Positions 1 to 8,633 of a stretch of 59,031 bases of DNA are shown piece after piece. The position numbers and the translations under genes are program-made. The stretch's first letter is position 1. The number at the start of each line of letters is the position of its first letter. Below the pieces are notes generated by a model that did no database searches, had not been told where the DNA came from, and saw only the letters and a program-made list of their open reading frames with translations. Origin of the DNA: Campylobacterales bacterium (GTDB lineage Bacteria; Campylobacterota; Campylobacteria; Campylobacterales; Sulfurovaceae); assembly GCA_014763885.1 (NCBI GenBank), contig JACXUO010000004.1, forward strand, positions 1 through 59,031, written 5' to 3'.

Positions 1-54
1 ACCCTCTGAAATATGCGAACGATTGTAATACTTGTTGAATGCCCTTCTGCTCAT

Positions 55-95
55 ACTTTAAGATACCTTTTTGGTTCTTAAAGTTTACCAGACCC
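55..95. mobile_element. Terminal inverted repeat of an element entering from the left
   Basis: These 41 bases are identical, in reverse complement, to one side of the 52-bp palindromic element at 19612-19663. The outermost 16 bases (80-95) are AAAGTTTACCAGACCC, also found inverted at 58936-58951. Base 95 is where the truC reading frame is lost. The most likely reading is the right end of an insertion sequence or of a small non-autonomous element whose body lies left of the window; no transposase is visible here. Confidence 0.6.
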
Positions 96-400
96 TACTC
101 TTTTACGATCTTCCCGTTTCGGAACATATCGGACAATACTTTAGCAACCTCCTGATCGAGCGCAAAAAGCAGTATCCCGGAGGTAGGTTTGTCCAGACGG
201 TGCACGGGATAGACATACCGGCCTATCTGGTCCCGTACGATCTGCAGGGCAAACCTGGTCTCGTGTCTGTCGATGGGGGATTTGTGGACGAGGAGTCCGG
301 AAGGTTTATTGACCACGATAAAAAACGGGTCCCGGTAGAGCACCTCCAGTTCCTCTTTTGGACACGGTTCTACCAGTCCGCTTTCCAAGGGTTCAGTCAA
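95..400 (-). pseudogene. truC: TruC-type tRNA pseudouridine synthase, 3'-truncated
   Basis: An RluA/TruC-family pseudouridine synthase fragment; TruC modifies U65 of tRNA. The 101 residues contain the NKPSG..VH segment (31-39) and the catalytic HRLDKPTSG motif (67-75, Asp70), and align well with the N-terminal part of E. coli TruC. Family members run to about 240-260 residues, so more than half is missing. The stop codon TAG (97-95) is formed by the host sequence plus the last base of the terminal inverted repeat, which points to truncation by insertion. The start overlaps the end of the upstream cytochrome gene by 8 bases, so it was probably co-transcribed. Loss of the second half of the catalytic domain should abolish activity. 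Confidence 0.75.
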
Positions 401-1595
401 GATGGATTCTTCTCTCTGAGAAGATATACTCTTTCAGGAAAAACGGGTCTGTCACACCGATGGTTTTTGCCATTTTTTCGCTGATCAATCGGTAAGAGAA
501 GGTATATTTCGCATAATTTGCCCCCTGGGGTACATCAAAGAGATAATCCTGGGTAGTGGTTCCTGCCAGTCTCGTATCTTTCGCTTTGGATGTTGCCAGG
601 TGCGGGATCGTCTCTTCCCCTTTTGCATCCAGCCATTTCGCCGCCAGTACCTTCCTTGCTTCTCCCACTTTTTTATCTGCCTTGTCAAAATAATCTACAT
701 GCAGAATAATCTCTCTCAGCCCGTATCCTGTCGGGATAAAGTGCGGTGATTTATTGGTGATCGTGAGGATAAATTTGCCTTTTCTTGTACTGCTTTTGAC
801 ATCGATGTACTCGATCATGATATTGCTGTTATCCACACTCGCAAAGCGGTGCTCCCTGACCATCCTCGGTTTTGGGGTTCCCCCGTTCTTGCTGTAGTTG
901 GAAGCAAACCCTTCAAACTTCCCGCTCATATGACAATCCCTGCACCCTTCGGCCGAACCTGATACATCATACTCTTTCCCTGTGGCATAGACTTCTACAC
1001 CGTGTTTGTTGGACGCACTGTGGTGGCAGACAAAACAGAGTGTGGGATCATCGGAGGAGAAGTGTGCTCTCTGCGCTGTTTTATGATACGGCGAGTCTGC
1101 ATCATCAAACGGCCCGAACATCGTTCCCTGTTCACCGAACTTCACACTGTTCATCCCCTCGGAACCCTTTGACTTATCCAGATGGATCTCGTCGATATTG
1201 TGGCAGACCACACAGTTGATACCGTTTTTCATATTCTCCGTATTGAGGACTTTCTGCATCTCCTGCTTGTTCTCCTCGATCCCCATCAGCAGCAGATACT
1301 TGTCTTTCTCTTCCACTGTCTTCTTTGTGATTCTCGGGTTATGGCATTTGGCGCACTCGACCTTCATCTCATCCAGGATCAGCGTAGGATTTTTGCGGAC
1401 CATATACTCCAGTGATTTTTTGAAAAGATCATTTTTGGAAAAGTGCGAGTTTGCGTGTCTTGAGGTCTCCCATCGCTTGGAGATATCCATGTGACAGGCA
1501 TTACAGTTCTCATTGGTTTCCCACTTTTCATTAATCTCTTCCGCCTGCAATAGTGTGACAGCCGCCAGTGCAGAGAGTATCCAAAACAGTTTCAT
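393..1595 (-). CDS. Periplasmic five-haem cytochrome c
   Basis: A 400-residue secreted multihaem c-type cytochrome. It opens with a signal peptide (about 1-18, cleavage near LLQA-EE) and has five CXXCH haem-binding motifs at about 31, 81, 128, 187 and 218. A C-terminal part without haem motifs (about 255-400) carries a HFIPTGYGLRE stretch, like the beta-rich tail of cytochrome c554/c7-like proteins. I chose the ATG at 1595 because AAGGAAG lies just upstream and the signal peptide starts there; an in-frame start 19 codons upstream would spoil the signal peptide. The electron partner is not apparent from neighbours. Probably a periplasmic electron carrier or a reductase subunit of unknown substrate. 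Confidence 0.85.
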   Translation of the reverse strand: MKLFWILSALAAVTLLQAEEINEKWETNENCNACHMDISKRWETSRHANSHFSKNDLFKKSLEYMVRKNPTLILDEMKVECAKCHNPRITKKTVEEKDKYLLLMGIEENKQEMQKVLNTENMKNGINCVVCHNIDEIHLDKSKGSEGMNSVKFGEQGTMFGPFDDADSPYHKTAQRAHFSSDDPTLCFVCHHSASNKHGVEVYATGKEYDVSGSAEGCRDCHMSGKFEGFASNYSKNGGTPKPRMVREHRFASVDNSNIMIEYIDVKSSTRKGKFILTITNKSPHFIPTGYGLREIILHVDYFDKADKKVGEARKVLAAKWLDAKGEETIPHLATSKAKDTRLAGTTTQDYLFDVPQGANYAKYTFSYRLISEKMAKTIGVTDPFFLKEYIFSERRIHLD

Positions 1596-1792
1596 CGTTC
1601 TTCCTTCTTTAACATGATGAGAAGTAAACCAGTGAAGCAAAAAGAGCATCAATCCCTTCCATAAATCAAACTCTTTTATTTTCTACCCGTCACTTTACCT
1701 TTGACTCTATAGAGCATAAATATTATACTGGATTATAACATGGTTAGATTAATTCGTGGTTGATTACTCCGCGACAGAGCAGACGCTCATTA

Positions 1793-1801
1793 TGCTATAA
1801 T
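1793..1801 (+). promoter_or_regulatory. smpB promoter, extended -10
   Basis: TGC followed by a perfect TATAAT. There is no convincing -35. The expected start of transcription is near 1808, downstream of the first ATG of the smpB frame (1800), which therefore cannot be the translated start from this promoter. Confidence 0.6.
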
Positions 1802-1832
1802 GTCATCCATAAATATTAAAAAAAGGAACGCT

Positions 1833-2294
1833 TTGGCTATCAATATCGTCGCACAAAACAAAAAAGCCAAACATGATTATGAGATTCTCGAAAAGTTTGA
1901 GGCCGGCATAGTCCTCAGCGGTGCAGAGGTCAAAGCACTGCGTGCCAAACGTGCCAACCTGCAAGACTCCTATTGCCGCTTCATCAAAGGGGAACTCTTT
2001 TTAATGAATGCCCATATCGCCCACCTTGAGACTGCCAGCAAACACTTTACACCGGACACCAGGGCCCCAAGAAAACTTCTGCTTCACAAAAAGGAACTTG
2101 AAAAACTCTATGTGAAGGTACACAAAGAGGGGCTGACGATCGTGCCGCTGATGATCTACTTCAATGAACGTAACCTTGCTAAGACAAGTATCGCCATTGC
2201 CAGAGGGAAGAAACTGCATGACAAACGTGCCGACCTGAAGGCAAAAACCCTGGATCGGGAAGCAAGCCAGGCGATCAAGAACCGCTCCTACTGA
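1833..2294 (+). CDS. smpB: SsrA-binding protein SmpB
   Basis: SmpB binds tmRNA and is needed for trans-translation rescue of stalled ribosomes. The N-terminal NKKAKHDYEILEKFEAG and the following GAEVKALRAKRANLQDSY segments match the conserved SmpB OB-fold core, and the basic C-terminal tail (KKLHDKRADLKAKTLDRE) is typical. The frame is open from an ATG at 1800, but that ATG overlaps the -10 box. I prefer the TTG at 1833, which has AAAGGAA five to nine bases upstream and gives 153 residues, the usual length. The 3' end overlaps the convergent membrane-protein gene by seven bases. The tmRNA gene itself is not in the window. Confidence 0.93.
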   Translation: MAINIVAQNKKAKHDYEILEKFEAGIVLSGAEVKALRAKRANLQDSYCRFIKGELFLMNAHIAHLETASKHFTPDTRAPRKLLLHKKELEKLYVKVHKEGLTIVPLMIYFNERNLAKTSIAIARGKKLHDKRADLKAKTLDREASQAIKNRSY

Positions 2295-3220
2295 CCTTTT
2301 TTTTTCAAACGCCTGACTTTGATCTTTTCATAGGTGGAGAGAGCTCTCTTTCGCTTCCTCCCCCTCTCTGCACGTCTTTTTTTCAGCTTCTGATAGGGGC
2401 TTGGACTGAAGCTTTTGAGCTTCTGAAGCGCATACCAGGAGGATAATCGTTTCTCCCCGATAAAAGTGTCGATTGTATGCTTGATCCATCCCGCCAGTTT
2501 CGCAAATACTGTTCTCAAAGGAAGCGCAATGCGCTTCTCGATATAGATTTGAATTTTTTTCAAACTCCCCTGCAGCGCCCCGTATAGATTTTGAAAAAAA
2601 CTTTTCAGAAAAGGGATCTTCTCCATCCACTCCAATAACCATGAAAAGAGAAGCACTTCAACAACAGGCCCGATCCAGCTACCCCACAGATAGTCGGTAA
2701 AAAAGTAGCCGACTGCCGTACCAAGCTTGAGAAAGAGTGCCAATACTACACTCCAGAACTTCGCCACGAATACCTTAACCGCCAACATCCATCCCATGAA
2801 CTTTCCCACAAATCCCAGTGAACCGAGAAATGTCAAGAGAGCGATAAGCTGTCTGATAACCGGGAATTTTCTAAAGTTCCGCTTGATGTAATGTCCAAGG
2901 CGCAGCAGATCATCTTTGATATGGTCTAAAAAATGTATTTTGATATGACGGGTCAGAACCTTTTCAATAAAGTAACGTTTACTTAGACCCGTTGCCGACA
3001 ATAAAGCCACCTTCTTGATAAAGAGTGAAAAGATAAACTTTCCATTCACAAGAAAGAATGCCGAGAGTATCCCTATCAGATGGTGTTTGGTGAAAATAAA
3101 GAGCCGGAGAGATAAAGCTACCAGAAAGGTACGGCTCTGTTCTATACCGAACAGTAATCCTAAAAGCAGTATCATGCCAAACAGGAGGATCCAGATCCAA
3201 AAAATGCTTGCTCTTTTCAT
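2288..3220 (-). CDS. Hypothetical membrane protein, basic C-terminus
   Basis: Not recognised. The 310 residues begin with a hydrophobic segment (about 6-25) and have further hydrophobic stretches near 35-65 and 125-205. The tail is strongly basic: the last 40 residues are rich in Lys/Arg (KKRRAERGRKRKRA). It follows the next gene by an ATGA overlap (3217-3220), so the two are translationally coupled. The 3' end overlaps smpB convergently. The pair share a layout: hydrophobic N-terminal half, then amphipathic and basic helices. It may be an inner-membrane scaffold, but no motif supports a specific function. Confidence 0.7.
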   Translation of the reverse strand: MKRASIFWIWILLFGMILLLGLLFGIEQSRTFLVALSLRLFIFTKHHLIGILSAFFLVNGKFIFSLFIKKVALLSATGLSKRYFIEKVLTRHIKIHFLDHIKDDLLRLGHYIKRNFRKFPVIRQLIALLTFLGSLGFVGKFMGWMLAVKVFVAKFWSVVLALFLKLGTAVGYFFTDYLWGSWIGPVVEVLLFSWLLEWMEKIPFLKSFFQNLYGALQGSLKKIQIYIEKRIALPLRTVFAKLAGWIKHTIDTFIGEKRLSSWYALQKLKSFSPSPYQKLKKRRAERGRKRKRALSTYEKIKVRRLKKKGQ

Positions 3221-3801
3221 TGCTTTGATCTGCGCAGCATCTCTTTGATCGCCCTGTAGAACGCTTTTATCTTTGTAACAAAAGGGCTCTCATCGGGAAA
3301 ATAGTTTGACTTCATCGATCTGAACCACGCTTTTATCCTTCTTTTGACCATTGTAAGTCTTTCCATGATCCCTCTATAGATTTCACATGACTTAAGCCAA
3401 TCAATCCCATCCATGATACGTTCATAGAACCATTTGAACCAGCGAAACTGCATCAGTTTCTCCTCGGTTACCCTAAAGAGCCAGAAGGTAAATGCCGCTA
3501 CCGGGATTTTAGCAGTATAGAGTACCGTACCCAAAACAACCTGTCCACTGACGAAAAGCACCCCGGCATAAAGGCCGAATGCCTCTACGATCAGGAGCAG
3601 TACTACAAATACCGCAAGGATCAAAGAGGGGTTGGCATCATCCAGCTTCACCTCAATACGCTGCAGTACCCTGAGCCCATGGATGTAGGCATAGGTCGGC
3701 CGGGCAATCCCCTCCCATATCACCTCTTCAAAAATGATATATACCATGACAACAATAAGCTGCAAGAGTGTGATCAATCTCTGTGTGATAGCCGAAAGCA
3801 T
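3217..3801 (-). CDS. Hypothetical membrane protein, first gene of pair
   Basis: Not recognised. The 194 residues have hydrophobic segments at about 8-28, 58-80 and 85-110, then a basic, aromatic-rich cytoplasmic-looking tail with repeated RWFKWFYER / IKAWFRSMK patterns. The start ATG has AGGGG upstream and a good TGC-TATAAT promoter at 3838-3830, so this is the first gene of a two-gene operon. The stop overlaps the start of the next gene (ATGA). Confidence 0.7.
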   Translation of the reverse strand: MLSAITQRLITLLQLIVVMVYIIFEEVIWEGIARPTYAYIHGLRVLQRIEVKLDDANPSLILAVFVVLLLIVEAFGLYAGVLFVSGQVVLGTVLYTAKIPVAAFTFWLFRVTEEKLMQFRWFKWFYERIMDGIDWLKSCEIYRGIMERLTMVKRRIKAWFRSMKSNYFPDESPFVTKIKAFYRAIKEMLRRSKQ

Positions 3802-3829
3802 AAAAAAATCCCCTACCCAGTTTAGGATA

Positions 3830-3838
3830 ATTATAGCA
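3830..3838 (-). promoter_or_regulatory. Promoter of the two-gene membrane operon
   Basis: On the minus strand TGC-TATAAT, predicted transcription start about 3823, some 22 bases before the ATG at 3801. Confidence 0.55.
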
Positions 3839-4149
3839 GAGTTTGATAAAGCGTTTAGCGTTTATAGAACGTTGCCAGAGTTTTATCTGCCTATCAAGCT
3901 ATTCGTATCATTTTGAAGTTTTTTTACGACTGTATCGATAGAAATCTACTTTGAAAAATGTAAAATTGGATCTTTTTGTAAAAATATGTAATTAGAAAAT
4001 TTTGTTTTAGTTTGTTTTGGATTTGGAGGTTGTGGAGAAGGATATTTTCTTTTTGATTTGTTGTAGATTTGGATGGTTGGGTAAGGGAGGCCACAAATAG
4101 TAGCTGACCGAACCCATCATCCGAAGATGCGATAAAGCAGGAAGAAAGA
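3839..4149. other. AT-rich intergenic region after rplS
   Basis: About 310 bases without a convincing gene on either strand. A short CATC-TTCG-GATG tetraloop hairpin sits about 30 bases after the rplS stop (near 4120) and could end the rplS transcript, but lacks a strong U-tract. The rest is AT-rich with runs such as TTTGTTTTAGTTTG. Nothing else recognised. Confidence 0.4.
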
Positions 4150-4509
4150 TTATTTTCTTCTGAGTTCTTTGATACGTGCAGCTTTACCTTTAAGTGCTCT
4201 TTGGTAGTAAAGCTTCGCTCTTCTTACTCTACCTCTTCTTCTTACTTCGATATTCTCGATTGTACTTGAATAGAGAGGGAAGATTCTTTCAACACCAACA
4301 GAGTTTGCTCCCATTTTTCTTACAGTAAAAGTCCTACCGGTACCTTCACCTCTGATTGAGATACAAAGACCTTCATAGTCCTGAATTCTTTCTTTGTCAC
4401 CTTCTTTAATTCTTACAGATACTTTTAATGTATCACCTGCTCTGAACTCAGGAATGCTTTTACCTTCTAATTGCGCCCGCTCGAAGCTTTCGATGTATTT
4501 ATTTCTCAT
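4150..4509 (-). CDS. rplS: Ribosomal protein L19
   Basis: Large-subunit protein at the 30S-50S interface. The 119 residues show the full L19 pattern, including [22 protein letters not shown] (about 22-43) and [16 protein letters not shown] near the end; length matches the family. It is the last gene of the rpsP-khpA-rimM-trmD-rplS operon and starts 11 bases inside the end of trmD, so translation is probably coupled. Confidence 0.97.
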   Translation of the reverse strand: MRNKYIESFERAQLEGKSIPEFRAGDTLKVSVRIKEGDKERIQDYEGLCISIRGEGTGRTFTVRKMGANSVGVERIFPLYSSTIENIEVRRRGRVRRAKLYYQRALKGKAARIKELRRK

Positions 4510-5194
4510 GTTTTATACCTTTTTTGTATAAGTCTGGACGGAAAAACTTTGTTTTACACAAAGCCAAGTCTCGTTTAAAGTCCGTGATTTTACTATGATT
4601 ACCCTTTAAAAACTCTGAAACTACTTCACGTCCACGATAATTTATCGGTTTTGTAAATGAAGGTGCTTCCAAAAACGCTCCTTCATAACTCTCCATACTC
4701 AATGAGTCAATATTGCCCAACACCTCTTCAATATTTCTGCTGATCGCATCGCACATGACCATGCTCGGCAACTCTCCACCGGTCAGGATAAAATCCCCGA
4801 TCGAAAAAACCTCATCCGCATGTGCTTCGATCACCCTCTCATCAATCCCCTCATATCTGCCTGAAACAAAAACAATATGCGCTTTCCGTGCCAGACGTTT
4901 CGCATCATTCTGTTTGAACTGTTTAGCCACCGGTGTCACAAAAATGATATGGGCATCGGGGGATTCTTTTTTGATCTGTTCCAATGTATCCATAAGCGGT
5001 TGAGGGGTCATCAGCATTCCTGCACCGCCTCCTACCATTGGAGCATCTACTCTGTTGAATTTATCTGTTGTAAATTCACGCGGATTAAAAAAATCTATCG
5101 ATATTCTCTTCTCGTCAATGGCCCGCTTTAAGATACTTTCAGTGAAATATCCTTTCACGAGATTGGGGAAAAGTGTTACAAAAGAAAAGCGCAT
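4499..5194 (-). CDS. trmD: tRNA (guanine-N1)-methyltransferase TrmD
   Basis: SPOUT-class enzyme that methylates G37 of tRNAs from S-adenosylmethionine, preventing +1 frameshifting. The 231 residues show VGGGAGMLM (about 55), [10 protein letters not shown] (about 112) and the trefoil-knot cofactor motif [13 protein letters not shown] (about 130). Length is normal. It lies 94 bases after rimM and overlaps rplS by 11 bases. Confidence 0.97.
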   Translation of the reverse strand: MRFSFVTLFPNLVKGYFTESILKRAIDEKRISIDFFNPREFTTDKFNRVDAPMVGGGAGMLMTPQPLMDTLEQIKKESPDAHIIFVTPVAKQFKQNDAKRLARKAHIVFVSGRYEGIDERVIEAHADEVFSIGDFILTGGELPSMVMCDAISRNIEEVLGNIDSLSMESYEGAFLEAPSFTKPINYRGREVVSEFLKGNHSKITDFKRDLALCKTKFFRPDLYKKGIKHEK

Positions 5195-5288
5195 GAGTAT
5201 TCCTTGGGACGATTCGCCGTGTGAGTCTGCTGCCAGGCATACTCAATATTGGCATCGTTTTTGAACTTTCTTCAAAAGCCTTTTGTGA

Positions 5289-5810
5289 TCAGGAGGCTTC
5301 CAGTATATCTTTGGCATCCTGTGCAAAGATTTTTTTATGATCGGTATCCGCTCTGAGTATATATCTCGGGATATACGGCAGAAGAAAGTTTTTTGCAAAC
5401 CCTTCTTTCACCAGAGCTGCATCCGTTTTGATCGCCAGGTAATCCACATCCAGCATACGCTGGATATCCTCTACTTCACCCAGAAGTTCATCACCCTGCA
5501 TCACGCTGCAACCGATAATATCAAACCAGAAGTGTTCCCCTTCGGCCAATGCACAATTCACTTTGGTTTCCGCTTCAGTCGCATAGATCTTTGCATTGGT
5601 AAGTCTCTTCGCAGCATCCAGACTCTCATACCCCTGAAAACGGACAGTCCCCTTATTGGAGTTGATATCTGTCAGTATCAGCTCTCCACGGTCACTGTGA
5701 TAGGAGTGACCTACCTTGAACTGTTCCGGGAAATCAGTATGCAGATGAATCTTGAGATCACCCCAAAGTCCTACTGTACGCCCGATCTGAGCGATAAAAA
5801 ATTTTTCCAT
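5289..5810 (-). CDS. rimM: Ribosome maturation factor RimM
   Basis: RimM binds S19 and helps assemble the 30S head. The 173 residues start with the family's FFIAQIGRTVGLWGDLKI signature, then a PRC-barrel half with HFWFDIIGCSV and a C-terminal LLPYIPRYI. The start codon shares one base with the stop of the KH-domain gene (TAATG), so the two are tightly coupled within the rpsP operon. Confidence 0.95.
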   Translation of the reverse strand: MEKFFIAQIGRTVGLWGDLKIHLHTDFPEQFKVGHSYHSDRGELILTDINSNKGTVRFQGYESLDAAKRLTNAKIYATEAETKVNCALAEGEHFWFDIIGCSVMQGDELLGEVEDIQRMLDVDYLAIKTDAALVKEGFAKNFLLPYIPRYILRADTDHKKIFAQDAKDILEAS

Positions 5811-6052
5811 TATGCGATTGGCTTTACATTGAGACGGTAGTTCTTACCGTACTTTGCTTTACAGCCGGAGATGACTGTTTTAATAGAGTTGATCATGCGT
5901 CCCTGCTTACCGATAAGTTTGCCGACATCCTCATCATTGACAAATATAGTGATCTCATCCAATCCCTCATCTATCTCGGTAATTTTTACCGAGATATCTT
6001 CCGGATGGTCCACTAAAAGTCTCGTGTAAGCGATGAGGAACGCATCTACCAT
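5810..6052 (-). CDS. khpA: KH-domain RNA-binding protein KhpA
   Basis: A single KH domain of 80 residues with the GKLIGKQGRMINSIKTVI loop (about 41-58), the RNA-binding GxxG (GKQG) being clear. Small KH proteins encoded between rpsP and rimM are the KhpA/YlqC family, which bind many RNAs. It lies six bases after rpsP and shares one base with rimM. Confidence 0.93.
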   Translation of the reverse strand: MVDAFLIAYTRLLVDHPEDISVKITEIDEGLDEITIFVNDEDVGKLIGKQGRMINSIKTVISGCKAKYGKNYRLNVKPIA

Positions 6053-6058
6053 AAAAAA

Positions 6059-6286
6059 TTATTTTCCAGTAATTCTTTTTACTGTCGGCGTCATCTGCGC
6101 ACCAACACTTACCCAGTAGTTCATTCTCTCTTCGTCGATTTTGATATCTTTAGTTTCACCGATTGGGTTGTAGTAACCGATAGATTCGATCCAACCACCG
6201 TCTCTTCTCTTTCTGCTGTCTGTAACTACGATTCTGTAAAATGGCTTCTTTTTTCTACCCATTCTTGTCATTCTGATCTTTGTCAT
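6059..6286 (-). CDS. rpsP: Ribosomal protein S16
   Basis: Small-subunit assembly protein. The 75 residues include the near-invariant [20 protein letters not shown] start and the [14 protein letters not shown] segment. It is the first gene of the rpsP-khpA-rimM-trmD-rplS operon, preceded by AAGGACT and a TGC-TAAAAT promoter about 120 bases upstream. Confidence 0.97.
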   Translation of the reverse strand: MTKIRMTRMGRKKKPFYRIVVTDSRKRRDGGWIESIGYYNPIGETKDIKIDEERMNYWVSVGAQMTPTVKRITGK

Positions 6287-6402
6287 GTTTAGTCCTTATA
6301 AAAATATTTTTGATGCAATCTCAGAGGATTAAGATTTACTTGATAAATCCTGACAACTGTTCTTTAATGACTCAGAACACTCATCAAGACTTTTGGAACG
6401 CA

Positions 6403-6411
6403 ATTTTAGCA
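6403..6411 (-). promoter_or_regulatory. Candidate rpsP operon promoter
   Basis: Minus-strand TGC-TAAAAT between the ffh terminator and rpsP. The predicted leader is about 110 nucleotides. No clear -35. Confidence 0.4.
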
Positions 6412-6438
6412 CAATAAATATAAAGTTATTATTAAATT

Positions 6439-6460
6439 AGGGTGCATCCACATGCACCCT
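6439..6460 (-). terminator. Hairpin after ffh
   Basis: Perfect 9-bp stem AGGGTGCAT / ATGCACCCT with a four-base loop, 17 bases after the ffh stop, followed on the minus strand by an AT-rich run with scattered T. Likely a transcription terminator separating ffh from the rpsP operon. Confidence 0.6.
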
Positions 6461-6476
6461 CTGCCAGAAGAGTAGC

Positions 6477-7835
6477 TTAACGGGGCAGCCCGGGGAATCC
6501 GCCGCCGCCCTGCATCTGCTTCATCATATCCTGCATCTGTTTCATGCCGCCTTTGCCTGAGAGCTTTTTCGCCATCTTCGCGGCATTTTTGAACTGTTTA
6601 AGCACACGGTTGACCTGCATCTGGTCCAGTCCCGCCCCTGCAGCAATTCTTCTTTTGCGGGTATTGTTGAGGAGATCTGGATTTTCTCTCTCCTTGGGGG
6701 TCATCGATGAGACCATCGCACGGATCATCCTGATCTCTTCGGAGTTTTCCAGGTCCATGTCACCGATCTGTTTTGCCATGCCGCTCATCCCCGGGATCAT
6801 CCCCAGGAGGGATTTCATCGACCCAAGCTTCTTCATCTGGTCCATCTGATCAAGGAAGTCGTTGAAGTTAAACTGACCCTTCTTGATCTTCTGGGTCATT
6901 TTTTTCGCTTCTTTCGGGTCGATCGCCGCAGCCGCTTTCTCAGCGAGAGACTCTACATCCCCTGCTCCCATCAGACGGCTGACGATACGGTCGGGAATGA
7001 ACTGCTCAAGGTCAGGCATCTTTTCACCCGCACCGATGAAGCGCAGCGGTGCACCTACCTGCTCGCTGAGTCCCAGTGCAACCCCGCCCTTGCTGTCACC
7101 GTCAAACTTCGAGAGTACAACACCCGTGATACCGATCTTCTCTTTAAAGGTCTGCGCTGTTCTCACTGCATCCTGACCCGTCATTGCATCGGCAACATAG
7201 AAAAGCTCATCAGGCTGTGCCACCTCTTTGACACGAGCCAGCTCGTCCATCAGCTCCTCATCGATCGCCAAGCGTCCGGCGGTATCGATCAGCACAACAT
7301 CATAGAGCTCTTTTTCGGCCTTTTCAAGTCCCTGCTTGACGATCGTCTCGGGGGATGCATTTTCATCCGCGACCAGATCAACTTCGATCTGGGAAGTGAT
7401 CTGTCTGAGCTGCTCTACCGCCGCAAGCCTCTGGAGGTCGGCAGCGATCACCAGCACTTTTTTCTTCTTCTGCTCTTTGAGGAAGTAGGCAAGTTTCCCT
7501 GTCGTGGTTGTCTTACCGGACCCCTGAAGACCGATCATCAGTACCACGGTCGGCGGCTTGGAAGCAAAGGTAAACCCTTTGGGTGCACCTTCGATCGTAA
7601 GGACGTTGGTCAGCTCTCTTTGCAGTGCTGCCATAAACTGCTCTTTGCCGATACCGTTCTTCTTGGTATCCAGCTCTACTGCTTTGATCAGCTCTTTGAC
7701 CACTTTATGGTGGACATCTGCTTTCAGAAGTGATTTTTTAAGTTCATCAGTCGCTTTCTTGAGTGCTTTCTCATCATCATGAAAACGGATCTTTCCGATG
7801 GCATTTTTAAAACTGTCGGTTAACGTATGAAACAT
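6477..7835 (-). CDS. ffh: Signal recognition particle protein Ffh
   Basis: GTPase of the signal recognition particle, which with 4.5S RNA and FtsY targets inner-membrane proteins. The 452 residues have the N domain, the G1 motif GLQGSGKTTTTGKLA (about 103-117), DTAGR in the G domain, and the methionine-rich M domain ending MKQMQDMMKQMQGGGG. Length is standard. It is followed by a terminator hairpin and lies upstream of the rpsP operon, an order I recall from Campylobacter. The 4.5S RNA gene was not found here. Confidence 0.97.
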   Translation of the reverse strand: MFHTLTDSFKNAIGKIRFHDDEKALKKATDELKKSLLKADVHHKVVKELIKAVELDTKKNGIGKEQFMAALQRELTNVLTIEGAPKGFTFASKPPTVVLMIGLQGSGKTTTTGKLAYFLKEQKKKKVLVIAADLQRLAAVEQLRQITSQIEVDLVADENASPETIVKQGLEKAEKELYDVVLIDTAGRLAIDEELMDELARVKEVAQPDELFYVADAMTGQDAVRTAQTFKEKIGITGVVLSKFDGDSKGGVALGLSEQVGAPLRFIGAGEKMPDLEQFIPDRIVSRLMGAGDVESLAEKAAAAIDPKEAKKMTQKIKKGQFNFNDFLDQMDQMKKLGSMKSLLGMIPGMSGMAKQIGDMDLENSEEIRMIRAMVSSMTPKERENPDLLNNTRKRRIAAGAGLDQMQVNRVLKQFKNAAKMAKKLSGKGGMKQMQDMMKQMQGGGGFPGLPR

Positions 7836-7895
7836 TTTTTACCTTGAATTCTCGATTATATTGATGTGATTTTATCCAATCTTGGCTTATAGGGC

Positions 7896-8633
7896 CTATT
7901 TATACCTGCGGATATCCTGAGGCTCCGGTGCTTCAAACGTATAGTCAAAAATGGACATCTTCGCCGAATGCAGCAATATACGCTTGGACTTTGTGACCGA
8001 ACCATACTGTTCATCACCGACGATCGGATGCCCCACACTTGCCAGATGCACACGTATCTGGTGCGTACGCCCGGTGGTGATCTCCACTCTTACCTTGGAC
8101 TTTTTCCCCTGCACTTCATCAGGGATCACCTTGGTGTAGGCTTTTTTCCCGCGTACCGGATCGATCTTTGAGAATGCTTTGCCTTTTTTGATCGTAAGGA
8201 TCGGGTCATCGATCTCCATCGTGTCATAGACCACACCTTCGACCCAGGCAACATACGCTTTTTTTACCCTGCGGTTCTTGAACTCTTTGACCGCTTTCTC
8301 AATAAACTCCCGGTTCTTTCCAAGTAGAAGAACACCGGAAGTATCCCTGTCGAGTCTGTGGAGCAGCTCCGCCCCCTCTATCGCATCCTGGATATCATAG
8401 CTGTCCACCTGTGCAGGTTTGTTGACAGCGACGATATTCTCATCTTCGTAAAGCACTTCTATATCGCTCGGATACTCGATACGGAACTTTGTTTCCGTGT
8501 TGATCTGTGCCCTGGCGATCTTGACCTGTTTGTCTCCCACAAAGACCAGTCCGCTGTCGATCAGGGCCTTTGCCCTGTTCTTGGAGATCCCCTCCTGTTG
8601 TGCCAGTACTTTAAATGCCTGATCTGTTGCCAT
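7896..8633 (-). CDS. RluA-family pseudouridine synthase
   Basis: A 245-residue RNA pseudouridine synthase with an N-terminal S4-like RNA-binding region (about 1-50), then the catalytic domain with AVNKPAQVDSYD and HRLDRDTSG (about 92-100, catalytic Asp95) and the GRTHQIRVHLASVGHPIVGD motif near 190-210. It starts directly after the DUF167 gene (no gap). I cannot tell from sequence whether it acts as RluC, RluD or another specificity. This is the intact family member; the truC fragment at the window's left end is a different one. Confidence 0.9.
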   Translation of the reverse strand: MATDQAFKVLAQQEGISKNRAKALIDSGLVFVGDKQVKIARAQINTETKFRIEYPSDIEVLYEDENIVAVNKPAQVDSYDIQDAIEGAELLHRLDRDTSGVLLLGKNREFIEKAVKEFKNRRVKKAYVAWVEGVVYDTMEIDDPILTIKKGKAFSKIDPVRGKKAYTKVIPDEVQGKKSKVRVEITTGRTHQIRVHLASVGHPIVGDEQYGSVTKSKRILLHSAKMSIFDYTFEAPEPQDIRRYK

